Below are positions 16,710 to 23,912 of a stretch of 64,000 nt of DNA, piece after piece (within the stretch, counting starts at the first letter, position 1; each line of letters starts with the position of its first letter). Location: the NCBI RefSeq assembly GCF_025137375.1, contig NZ_CP073720.1, positions 9,510,501 to 9,574,500 on the forward strand, written 5' to 3'. The position numbers were made by a program, and so were the translations under genes. Origin of the DNA: Dactylosporangium fulvum (GTDB lineage Bacteria; Actinomycetota; Actinomycetes; Mycobacteriales; Micromonosporaceae). A model generated the notes under the pieces. That model was not told the DNA's origin. It saw only the letters and a list, made by a program, of their open reading frames with translations, and searched no databases.

Positions 16710-17632
16710 GCACCGCCGCGCACTGGCCGAGCGTCGGCATCGTCGTACCCACCCGCAACCGTCCTGGCCTGCTGGCACGCGCCGTCGCGGGCATCGTCGC
16801 GCAGGACTACCCCGGGCCGGTGCGCACCATCGTGGTCTTCGACCAGCACGACCCCGACGTGGCGCTGTGCCGGGGCGGGGAACGACCGCTCGACGTGCTG
16901 CCCAACCTGCGCAGGCCGGGGCTCGCCGGGGCGCGCAACACCGGCATCGTGGCCCTGGACACCGACCTGGTCGCGTTCTGCGACGACGACGACGTGTGGG
17001 TGCCGACGAAGCTGCGCCGGCAGGTTCACGCGATGCAGCAGCGGCCGCAGGCGGAGTTCTGCACGTCGGCGATCGAGGTGGAGTTCGGCGACCGGCTCAA
17101 CACCCGCCTCGCCGGCGCCTCCCTGGTCGGCCTCGACGACCTGGTCCGGTCGCGGATGTCGATGCTGCACTCCTCGACGTTCCTGGTCCGCCGCTCGGCG
17201 TTCGCCGAGGACGAGATGGGCCTGGTCGCCGAGGACGCGCCGGGCAGCCAGAACGAGGACTGGGACCTGCTGCTGCGGGCGGCGAAGCGCGGCGAGATCG
17301 TCCACGTCGACGAGCCGCTCGTGCGCGTGCTGTGGGGCCGGACGTCGATGTTCGCCTACGAGTACGCCACCAAGATGACCTCGCTGCGCTGGATGATGGC
17401 GCGGCACCCGGAGATCGCCGGCTCCGGCACCGGCGCTGGGCGCGTCTACGGCCAGCTGGCCTGCTGGTCCGCCGCGAGCGGCAACCGCCGCGACGCCTGG
17501 CGATGGACCAAGGCGGCGGTCCGCTCCAACTGGCGCGAACCGCGCGCGGCCATCGCGCTGGCCGCCGTGACCGGCGTCGTGAAGGTCGAGCGTGTGCTCG
17601 GGGCCCTCCACCGGAGGGGCCACGGGATCTGA
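16706..17632 (+). CDS. Family 2 glycosyltransferase
   Basis: 308 residues with the GT-A fold: VGIVVPTRNRPGLLARAV at 10-27, GARNTGIVALDTDLVAFCDDDD with the metal-binding DxD-type cluster near 90, and SQNEDWDLLLRAAKRG (the acidic catalytic-base region) around 178. GT2 enzymes use a nucleotide sugar to extend lipid-linked saccharides on the cytoplasmic face. No transmembrane domain is seen. It is translationally coupled to the sulfotransferase (ATGA overlap) and ends the locus at a strong terminator. The donor sugar cannot be predicted. Confidence 0.86.
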   Translation: MSTAAHWPSVGIVVPTRNRPGLLARAVAGIVAQDYPGPVRTIVVFDQHDPDVALCRGGERPLDVLPNLRRPGLAGARNTGIVALDTDLVAFCDDDDVWVPTKLRRQVHAMQQRPQAEFCTSAIEVEFGDRLNTRLAGASLVGLDDLVRSRMSMLHSSTFLVRRSAFAEDEMGLVAEDAPGSQNEDWDLLLRAAKRGEIVHVDEPLVRVLWGRTSMFAYEYATKMTSLRWMMARHPEIAGSGTGAGRVYGQLACWSAASGNRRDAWRWTKAAVRSNWREPRAAIALAAVTGVVKVERVLGALHRRGHGI

Positions 17633-17685
17633 AGTCCTCACATGAGGGCACTCGCGCGGCCCCCGAGTGGTCGCTCTGAAAAGCC

Positions 17686-17720
17686 GCCGGCCCCGCACCA
17701 TTGTGTGGTGCGGGGCCGGC
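17686..17720. terminator. Strong GC hairpin between convergent GT2 and icd
   Basis: A perfect 15-bp stem (17686-17700 with 17706-17720) closes a TTGTG loop. It lies between the plus-strand glycosyltransferase and minus-strand icd and should terminate both. Confidence 0.9.
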
Positions 17721-17728
17721 GTCTCGGA

Positions 17729-18946
17729 TCAGGCTGCCAGTCGCTTCGACAGGTTCTGGTCCAGCGCGTTCATGAACTCGTCGGTGGTGAGCCACGGCGC
17801 GTCGCGGGAGATGAGGAGGGCGAGGTCCTTGGTCATCTGACCGCTCTCGACGGTGTCGATGCAGACCTGCTCGAGGGTGTCGGCGAAGTTGGTGACCTCG
17901 GGGGTGCCGTCGACCTTGCCCCGGTGCGCCAGGCCCCGCGTCCACGCGAAGATCGAGGCGATCGGGTTGGTCGAGGTCTTCTCGCCCTTCTGCCACTGCC
18001 GGTAGTGCCGGGTGACGGTGCCGTGCGCGGCCTCGGCCTCGACGGTCTTGCCGTCGGGGGTCATGAGGACGCTGGTCATCAGGCCGAGCGAGCCGAAGCC
18101 CTGCGCGACGGTGTCGGACTGCACGTCGCCGTCGTAGTTCTTGGCGGCCCAGACGAAGCCGCCCTCCCACTTCAGCGCGGCAGCGACCATGTCGTCGATG
18201 AGCCGGTGCTCGTAGGTGATGCCGGCCTTGGCGAACTCGTCCTTGAACTCGGTCTCGAAGACCTCGGCGAACAGGTCCTTGAACCGGCCGTCGTACGCCT
18301 TCAGGATCGTGTTCTTGGTCGACAGGTAGACCGGGTAGCCGCGGTCGAGGCCATAGCGGAACGACGCGCGGGCGAAGTCACGGATCGAGTCGTCGAAGTT
18401 GTACATCCCCATGGCGACGCCGCCGCCGGGGAAGTCGGCGATCTCGAACTCCATCGGCGCGCCGCCGTCGGCCGGGGTGTAGGTGACGGTGACCTTGCCC
18501 GGGCCGGGCACGACGAAGTCGGTGGCCTTGTACTGGTCGCCGTGGGCGTGACGGCCGATGATGATGGGCTTGGTCCAGCCGGGGACGAGCCGCGGCACGT
18601 TGGACATGATGATCGGCTCGCGGAAGACGACGCCGCCGAGGATGTTGCGGATCGTGCCGTTGGGCGACCGCCACATCTTCTTGAGCTTGAACTCTTCGAC
18701 GCGGGCCTCGTCGGGGGTGATCGTGGCGCACTTGACACCCACGCCGTGCTGCTTGATGGCGTTGGCGGCGTCGACGGTGACCTGGTCGTCGGTCTGGTCC
18801 CGGTATTCGATCGACAGGTCGTAGTACTTCAGGTCGACGTCGAGGTAGGGCAGGATCAGCTGCTCGCGGATCTGCTTCCAGATGATGCGGGTCATCTCGT
18901 CGCCGTCAAGCTCGACGACAGGGTTCTGTACCTTGATCTTCGCCAT
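17729..18946 (-). CDS. icd: NADP-dependent isocitrate dehydrogenase (eukaryotic-type, dimeric)
   Basis: 405 residues, full length. It begins MAKIKVQNPVVELDGDEMT and shows the substrate loop WRSPNGTIRNILGG, the YDGRFKDLF segment, KWEGGFVWAAKNYDGDVQSD (metal-binding aspartates) and EAAHGTVTRHYR, all typical of the homodimeric NADP enzymes. It oxidises isocitrate to 2-oxoglutarate with CO2 and NADPH. On the minus strand AGGAG sits about 12 bases before ATG 18946. TTGACA (complement of 19008-19013), inside the end of the upstream gene, could be its -35 with TACGCT 15 bases later, but the spacing is short. Confidence 0.97.
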   Translation of the reverse strand: MAKIKVQNPVVELDGDEMTRIIWKQIREQLILPYLDVDLKYYDLSIEYRDQTDDQVTVDAANAIKQHGVGVKCATITPDEARVEEFKLKKMWRSPNGTIRNILGGVVFREPIIMSNVPRLVPGWTKPIIIGRHAHGDQYKATDFVVPGPGKVTVTYTPADGGAPMEFEIADFPGGGVAMGMYNFDDSIRDFARASFRYGLDRGYPVYLSTKNTILKAYDGRFKDLFAEVFETEFKDEFAKAGITYEHRLIDDMVAAALKWEGGFVWAAKNYDGDVQSDTVAQGFGSLGLMTSVLMTPDGKTVEAEAAHGTVTRHYRQWQKGEKTSTNPIASIFAWTRGLAHRGKVDGTPEVTNFADTLEQVCIDTVESGQMTKDLALLISRDAPWLTTDEFMNALDQNLSKRLAA

Positions 18947-19001
18947 CGGCCGGGCGCTCCTCTCGCGTCTGCTGCCTAGCAGTACGAGCGTACTGGATTG
19001 C

Positions 19002-19412
19002 TCAGCTTGTCAACACGCCGACCCCCAGGCTCGCAACCCCCACAGCGAGCGATACCGCACCGATCCAGACCAGGACGATCGCCCCGTTGGGCCGGTGCAC
19101 GTCCTTGCCGGCGGACGAGGCGAAGAAGCCGCCGGGCATGAGGATCGCCGCCGCGAGGACGCAGATCCGGGCCAGCCAGCCGAGCAGCCCGTCGAGGCGC
19201 GCGAGGTCGGCGTAGAGGATGCCGACCAGACCGAGGGTGACCAGGACGCCGGCGTGGGCGTGCCCGGCGCGGGCAAAAGCCTGCTGGAAGGGCGTCATCG
19301 GCACCGCACCGCGGACGATCCGGGTGAGGAACCAGCCCCCGACCTCGATCGTGACGATCGACAGCAGGGCGATGCCGGCCAGGATGCGGCCGGCGTCGGT
19401 GAACTCGAACAT
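19002..19412 (-). CDS. Small four-helix membrane protein of unknown function
   Basis: 136 residues with four predicted hydrophobic helices: about 9-26, 52-70, 77-96 and 110-132. The second is preceded by the distinctive polar motif FARAGHAHAGVL, whose histidines could bind a ligand or metal; a Ser-Ala-Gly-Lys-Asp loop precedes the last helix. I cannot name a function. It is divergently transcribed from the CGNR zinc-finger regulator, 30 bases away, over a palindromic control region, so it is a likely target of that regulator. Start ATG 19412; a purine-rich GGGGAGT lies just upstream. Confidence 0.7.
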   Translation of the reverse strand: MFEFTDAGRILAGIALLSIVTIEVGGWFLTRIVRGAVPMTPFQQAFARAGHAHAGVLVTLGLVGILYADLARLDGLLGWLARICVLAAAILMPGGFFASSAGKDVHRPNGAIVLVWIGAVSLAVGVASLGVGVLTS

Positions 19413-19428
19413 GCCAACTCCCCGTCAC

Positions 19429-19438
19429 TATCTAGATA
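19429..19438. promoter_or_regulatory. Palindromic -10/operator region between divergent genes
   Basis: TATCTAGATA is a perfect 10-bp palindrome in the 30-base gap between the membrane protein (ATG 19412, minus) and the CGNR gene (ATG 19443, plus). TAGATA ends 4 bases before ATG 19443 and no Shine-Dalgarno is present, so the CGNR gene may be leaderless. The palindrome could be an operator overlapping both promoters. Confidence 0.5.
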
Positions 19439-19442
19439 AGCT

Positions 19443-20042
19443 ATGACGGTGACGATAGACGATTCCAGCATCACTGGTCAAGGCGAGATCGACAGTTACG
19501 TTTCGGCGCACGTCGAACTCTGCCTCACCCTGATCAACGACCTGGCCATCGCGGCACGGCAGGGCCGGGGGGCGGGCGGGATGGGCGCCGCGTTCACCGC
19601 TCTCGCCGGTTCGCCGTGGCTGCGCGGCTACGACCTGTCGTCCGCCGACGTCGACCTGCTGGCCGTGGTGGCCGGGCGGCTCCGCGAGGCCGTCGACGCC
19701 TGCCTCGCCGGCGACCTGCACGCGGCGGCGCAGGTCCTCAACAGCGTCCTGGCCGACCACGGCGCCGTCCCCAACCTGCACGCCGAGCCGCACGGCCTGC
19801 CGCGGCTCGCCTTCCACGCCGCGACCGCGTCGATCGTCGACGCCTGGGCCGCCGAGTCCGCCGCCAGCCTGGCGCTGCTGGTGGACACCCGGCAGACGCA
19901 CCGACTCGGGCAGTGCTCCGCCGACGCCTGCGACGCGTACTTCCTCGACGCCACGAAAAACGGCTCCCGCCGGTTCTGCTCCCTCGGGTGCCAGAACCGC
20001 GCGAAGTCGGCGGCATACCGCCGCCGGTCGAAATTGTCGTAG
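19443..20042 (+). CDS. CGNR zinc-finger (ABATE-domain) transcription regulator
   Basis: 199 residues. The last 45 carry the CGNR-type zinc finger: LGQCSADACDAYFLD, then RRFCSLGCQNRAKSAAYRRR, with four Cys ligands and a CQNR version of the CGNR signature followed by a basic helix. The N-terminal about 150 residues are mainly helical and fit the ABATE ligand-sensing domain normally paired with this finger; the family is predicted, with little experimental data, to sense small stress molecules. The divergent arrangement with a small membrane protein suggests local autoregulation. Start ATG 19443 lacks a Shine-Dalgarno. Confidence 0.83.
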   Translation: MTVTIDDSSITGQGEIDSYVSAHVELCLTLINDLAIAARQGRGAGGMGAAFTALAGSPWLRGYDLSSADVDLLAVVAGRLREAVDACLAGDLHAAAQVLNSVLADHGAVPNLHAEPHGLPRLAFHAATASIVDAWAAESAASLALLVDTRQTHRLGQCSADACDAYFLDATKNGSRRFCSLGCQNRAKSAAYRRRSKLS

Positions 20043-20045
20043 GCA

Positions 20046-21623
20046 TTGTGCATCCTGTTGCTCGTGAATCCCGTCGTCCGCCTGTGCGGGCTCGCCGTCC
20101 TGGCCCTCGGCACCGTCGCCACCGTGGTCGGCCTGGTGCTGCCCTGGACACTCGCCGACAACCGCCACCCCGACCTCGTGACGATCGCCGGCATCGCGTT
20201 TCTCGGCCCGCTGCTGAGCGGGTTGTGCCTGGCCTACGGCCGCACGGATCCGCGGCGGTTCCGGCTGATCGCCGGCGTGGCCGCCGTCGCCGGCATCGCC
20301 GCGGCGCTGATCGCCGTCGGGCTCGTCCGGCTGGTGTCGCCCGCCGTCGGGGTGGCCGTGGGCGGCCCGCTCACCGTCGCCGGGGCGGTGTGCGCGGCCC
20401 TCGGCTGGGTGCTGCTGGCGGCCGGCCGGCCCGGCCTGCCGCCGCTGACCGAGCCGCGACCCTGGCTCGTGGCGGGCCTCGCCGCCGCGCTGCTGATCGT
20501 CGGGGCCGGGTTCGCGATCGACTGGGCCCGGGAGGGGCGGTTCGTCGACGCCACGATCGCCGGCAAGCCGCCGGCCGGCCGGGACGGGGGCTGGCCGCGG
20601 TCCTATGCCGGGACGCAGCTCGTCGGGGTCCACGGCGGCGTGGCGATCGTGCGGGGCGCCGACGGCATCCGCGCGATCTGGCTGGACAGCGGCGAGACGG
20701 CCTGGCGCTACCTGCGCTCCGACCTGCCCGGCGAGGCGGCCGGGCTGGTCGACGGTGCGGTGGTCGCGGTGTTCGGCACCGTCGACGGCATCCTGGTGAC
20801 CGGGCTCGACGCGGCGACGGGCCAGGAGCGGTTCTCCCGGAGGTATGCGTCCGGAAAGATCGCGACGGTGCGCGCCGCGGGGCAGATCGCCGTGGTGTCG
20901 AGCGCCGGCGTCGGCGCGGGCGACCTGCTCGGCATCAACGCGCGCGACGGCTCGCTGCGGTGGCGCTGGACCCCGGCCCGCAACGGCGGCCCCTGCGACG
21001 TCACCGACCTGGCGGCCACCGCCGAGACGGTCGCGGTGGCGATGCGCTGCCGCGCCGAGGGTGTCGACGACATGGCGGTCGGGCTGACCGCCTCCGGCGC
21101 CGAGGAGCGCTGGTCGTGGCACGCGATCCAGCGCACCAACCCGGAGCTCAGGGTGTTCGCCTCCGAGAACGGCTTCGTGACGGTGACCGGCGTGCCGCAC
21201 CGCGCGGTCTACATGGACGCGGTGACCGGCTCGGTCGGCGCCCGCCACGACGCCGCAGGCGCCTTGGCCGTCCCGTCGGGCACGACGCTGATCTACGCCG
21301 AGCCCAGCGGGGACCGGGCCCACCTGACGGCGGTCGACATGCGCACCGGCGGCGTGAAGTGGGAGGTGGGCCTGCCCGGCCTGGGCTCCTACCAGCCGGT
21401 GGCCGGCGCAGCGGCCGACGGCCACGCCTACGTGCTGTGGCGCTCCCCGGACGGCGCTCTCCGCCTGATCGGCGCGGACTCCGAGAACGGCGCCGCGACC
21501 GACGACCGCCGGATCTCCTGCACCACCCGCTGCCCGGAGACGTCGGTGTCCACAGCCTCCGGCCGCGCCGTGGTGGCCACCCGCGAGGAGAAGTCCACAA
21601 CCCTGTCCCTGACCGCCACCTGA
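20046..21623 (+). CDS. Membrane-anchored PQQ-like beta-propeller protein
   Basis: About 525 residues from TTG 20046; GTG 20064 is an equally good start, since neither has a Shine-Dalgarno. The N-terminal 160 residues form four to five membrane helices in two blocks. The rest, after WAREGRFVD, is a secreted-type beta-propeller with PQQ-like blade ends: SGETAWRYL, GLDAATGQERF, INARDGSLRWRW, DAVTGSVGAR and DMRTGGVKWEV. Such proteins may act as scaffolds or sensors; no PQQ-dependent dehydrogenase catalytic residues are apparent. It begins 3 bases after the CGNR gene and may be cotranscribed. Exact function is unknown. Confidence 0.72.
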   Translation: MCILLLVNPVVRLCGLAVLALGTVATVVGLVLPWTLADNRHPDLVTIAGIAFLGPLLSGLCLAYGRTDPRRFRLIAGVAAVAGIAAALIAVGLVRLVSPAVGVAVGGPLTVAGAVCAALGWVLLAAGRPGLPPLTEPRPWLVAGLAAALLIVGAGFAIDWAREGRFVDATIAGKPPAGRDGGWPRSYAGTQLVGVHGGVAIVRGADGIRAIWLDSGETAWRYLRSDLPGEAAGLVDGAVVAVFGTVDGILVTGLDAATGQERFSRRYASGKIATVRAAGQIAVVSSAGVGAGDLLGINARDGSLRWRWTPARNGGPCDVTDLAATAETVAVAMRCRAEGVDDMAVGLTASGAEERWSWHAIQRTNPELRVFASENGFVTVTGVPHRAVYMDAVTGSVGARHDAAGALAVPSGTTLIYAEPSGDRAHLTAVDMRTGGVKWEVGLPGLGSYQPVAGAAADGHAYVLWRSPDGALRLIGADSENGAATDDRRISCTTRCPETSVSTASGRAVVATREEKSTTLSLTAT

Positions 21624-22063
21624 TCGCTCCCTCGGCCCACCGCCCATGACGATGGGGACCGTCCGGACGCCGAGGCCGCGCCGCCAGAAACCCGGCCACT
21701 CCTTGATCGAGGGAAAGTTCGTGTCGCCCTGGCGACCAGAAGGTTCCCTCGATCAAGGACGCGTCGTCTGGTTCGATCGGCGGCGGCCGACCGGCAGCCA
21801 GGATCACCAACGGGCCGCACCGAGGCCACCCCACCGACCCGGCGCGACGGGCCACAAGCGCTCAACGCCGGCTGCCTGACCTGGCGCGGGCACCTGCGAC
21901 ACAAACGGCGATCTCCACGGGCGCTGAGCAGGAGCAGCGCGCAGGAGGGCCGCCACGAGCAACGCCCAGCGCGGACGGCCGCCCAGCTGAGCAGCGCGGC
22001 ACGATCATGCGAGTCGAAACCGGGACGGCGGCCGTGAACGCACCGCAGCCGGAACAGCAATCC
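21624..22063. other. Gene-free gap with one palindrome
   Basis: About 440 bases between the convergent propeller gene and folD. Open frames here are short or shadow-like and have no ribosome binding site, and I see no convincing gene. The only clear structure is the palindrome at 21700-21759. Confidence 0.6.
21700..21759. repeat. 60-nt imperfect palindrome (possible dispersed repeat or terminator)
   Basis: A perfect 16-bp outer inverted repeat (TCCTTGATCGAGGGAA at 21700-21715 against 21744-21759) encloses an inner GTCGCC/GGCGAC stem (21723-21736), so the whole 60 bases can fold into one long hairpin with two small internal loops. Its lower GC and symmetry are unlike the neighbours. It could terminate the convergent genes, but the size suggests a mobile or REP-like repeat. 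Confidence 0.65.
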
Positions 22064-22930
22064 CTACGGGACGGCGCGCTCGGCCAACTCCACCACGTTG
22101 GTCAGGAGCATGGCCCTCGTCATCGGGCCTACGCCGCCCGGCATCGGGGCCAGGTAACCGGCGACCTCGGCCACGTCCGGGGCCACGTCGCCCACCAGCC
22201 TTGCCTTGCCGTCCTCGCCCTCGACGCGGGTCACGCCCACGTCCAGCACCGCGGCGCCGGGCTTCACCATGTCCTTCGTCAGCAGGCCCGCCGAGCCGGC
22301 CGCCACGATCACGATGTCGGCGTTGCGGGTGTGTGCCGCCAGGTCGCGGGTGCCGGTATGGCACAGCGTGACCGTGGCGTTCTCGCTCTTGCGGGTGAGG
22401 ATGAGGCCCAGCGGGCGGCCCGCCGTCGTGCCGCGGCCGATGGCGGTCACCTCGGCGCCGTTGGTCGGGATGCCGTACCGGTGCAGCAGGTGGATGATCC
22501 CGTTGGGCGTGCACGGCAGCGGCGCCGGGATGTTGAGCACCAGGCGTCCGAGATTCGTCGGGTGCAGGCCGTCGGCGTCCTTGTCGGGGTCGATGAGCTG
22601 GAGGATCCGCTGCTCGTCGAGGCCCTTCGGCAGGGGCAGCTGCACGATGTACCCGGTGCAGGCCGGATCCTCGTTCAGCTCCTGAACCGCGGCCTCCACC
22701 TCGGCCTGGGTGGCCGTCGCCGGCAGGTCACGACGGATCGACGCGATGCCGACCTCGGCGCAGTCGCGGTGCTTGCCCGCAACGTATGCCCGCGAGCCCG
22801 GATCGTCGCCCACCAGGATCGTGCCGAGGCCGGGGACCACGCCCCGGTTCGAGAGGGCCTTCACCCTGCCGCGGAGCTCGTCCTTGATCGCCGTCGCGGT
22901 GGCCTTGCCGTCGAGAATCGTCGCCGTCAC
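22064..22930 (-). CDS. folD: Bifunctional methylenetetrahydrofolate dehydrogenase/cyclohydrolase
   Basis: 288 residues, usual length. Family motifs are present: YVAGKHRDCAEVGI (with the catalytic Lys), YIVQLPLPKGLDE, DPDKDADGLHPTNLG, the NADP-binding IGRGTTAGRPLGL and the C-terminal PMPGGVGPMTRAMLL. FolD interconverts methylene-, methenyl- and 10-formyl-tetrahydrofolate; the last is the cofactor for PurN and PurH encoded just downstream on this strand. One feature to note is GRGTTAGRPLG where many homologues read GRSxxVGxPxA. Start GTG 22930, only 30 bases from the divergent lipoprotein gene, so the two promoters must interlock. Confidence 0.96.
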   Translation of the reverse strand: MTATILDGKATATAIKDELRGRVKALSNRGVVPGLGTILVGDDPGSRAYVAGKHRDCAEVGIASIRRDLPATATQAEVEAAVQELNEDPACTGYIVQLPLPKGLDEQRILQLIDPDKDADGLHPTNLGRLVLNIPAPLPCTPNGIIHLLHRYGIPTNGAEVTAIGRGTTAGRPLGLILTRKSENATVTLCHTGTRDLAAHTRNADIVIVAAGSAGLLTKDMVKPGAAVLDVGVTRVEGEDGKARLVGDVAPDVAEVAGYLAPMPGGVGPMTRAMLLTNVVELAERAVP

Positions 22931-22960
22931 AAAATCGATCCTGCCACTAGAGTCTCGGGG
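22931..22960. promoter_or_regulatory. 30-base divergent promoter between folD and the lipoprotein gene
   Basis: TAGAGT at 22948-22953 lies 7 bases before ATG 22961 and is a good -10 box, implying a leaderless or nearly leaderless lipoprotein mRNA. The gap is too short for two full separate promoters, so the -35 element must lie in folD coding sequence. Confidence 0.5.
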
Positions 22961-23887
22961 ATGTCCGTGCGGCGCGGTGTTGTCGTCCTCCTCACCCTCG
23001 TCACCCTTTCGGCCTGCGGCGGGGGTGGCACACCCGGCGCCGCGCCCGCGCCGTCCCCGAGCCCGTCGGCCGGCGTCACGGCGGAGCCGGCGTCCGCGGC
23101 ACCGACAACAGGGCCCTCAGCCGCACCCTCGAACAGACCGTCGAGCGCCGCGGCGAACCGCCAGGCACAGGCCAAGGCGTTCGTCGAGCGGCAGCCCGGC
23201 ACCATCGGCCTGGTCGTCCGGGACCGTACGACCGGCACCGTCTGGCGGGCCGGCAAGACCCAGGCCACCACCTGGACCGCCTCGACGATCAAGCTCGCCA
23301 TCGCCACCGACCTGCTCGAGCGCCACCGGCAGGGGCAGATCACGCTCGACCGCACCGACCGCGCCAACCTCGACAAGGCCCTGATCAGCTCGGACAACGA
23401 CGCCGCCACCGCGCTCTGGAACCGCTACGACGGCCCCGGCATGCTCGACCGGTTCCGCTCCCGGTTCGGCATGGGCGGCCTGGCGGTGGTGCAGGGCTAC
23501 GACGCCTTCTGGCGCCACCTGCGGTGCAGCGCCGAGGATCTGGAACACCTGATGTCGTACGTGCTGGAGAAGCTGCACGCCGAGGACCGCGCGTATCTGG
23601 TGACGACCCTGCGCAAGGTGGCCGGCAACCAGCGCTGGGGCGTCTGGGCGGCCGGCCCGGCGCTCAAGCCGGGCAACAAGGACGGCTGGGCCGAGAAGCC
23701 GGTCAACGGCCGGACCGTCTGGGTGACGCACACCGTCGGCTTCGCCGGCGACAACGAGCGCTACGTCGTGGCCGCCCTCTACGAGCAGCCCGCGGGTGGC
23801 TCGCTGGCGAAGGGCGCCCATGCGGTCAGCGACGCCATCGCGACGTACTTCGGCGCGAAGGTCCCCGCCCCGGTCACGTTGCCGTAG
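22961..23887 (+). CDS. Lipoprotein with class A beta-lactamase/transpeptidase-like serine hydrolase domain
   Basis: 308 residues. A signal peptide ends in the lipobox LSAC (Cys at about 19), followed by a Gly/Ala/Pro/Ser-rich linker to about 65. The catalytic domain shows SxxK as STIK (Ser108-Lys111) in WTASTIKLAIATDLL and SDN at 144-146 in SSDNDAATALW, the first two motifs of penicillin-recognising enzymes. The third motif (KTG) is not clear; NKDGW followed by THTVGF occupies the region. It may be a cell-wall hydrolase or transpeptidase-like protein, or a divergent beta-lactamase; activity is uncertain. It is convergent with purH. Confidence 0.78.
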   Translation: MSVRRGVVVLLTLVTLSACGGGGTPGAAPAPSPSPSAGVTAEPASAAPTTGPSAAPSNRPSSAAANRQAQAKAFVERQPGTIGLVVRDRTTGTVWRAGKTQATTWTASTIKLAIATDLLERHRQGQITLDRTDRANLDKALISSDNDAATALWNRYDGPGMLDRFRSRFGMGGLAVVQGYDAFWRHLRCSAEDLEHLMSYVLEKLHAEDRAYLVTTLRKVAGNQRWGVWAAGPALKPGNKDGWAEKPVNGRTVWVTHTVGFAGDNERYVVAALYEQPAGGSLAKGAHAVSDAIATYFGAKVPAPVTLP

Positions 23888-23912
23888 CCGGAGACGGGGA
23901 CCTCGGCAGCCA

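Noticed and set aside
19428..21647. Minus-strand frame of about 740 codons opposite the CGNR and propeller genes
   Set aside because: Antisense shadow with no domain, only Gly/Arg/Gln-rich sequence, whereas both plus-strand genes have clear motifs.
21646..21879. Small open frame of 77 codons in the gap after the propeller gene
   Set aside because: It runs through the 60-nt palindrome, has no Shine-Dalgarno and an Arg/Pro-rich composition.
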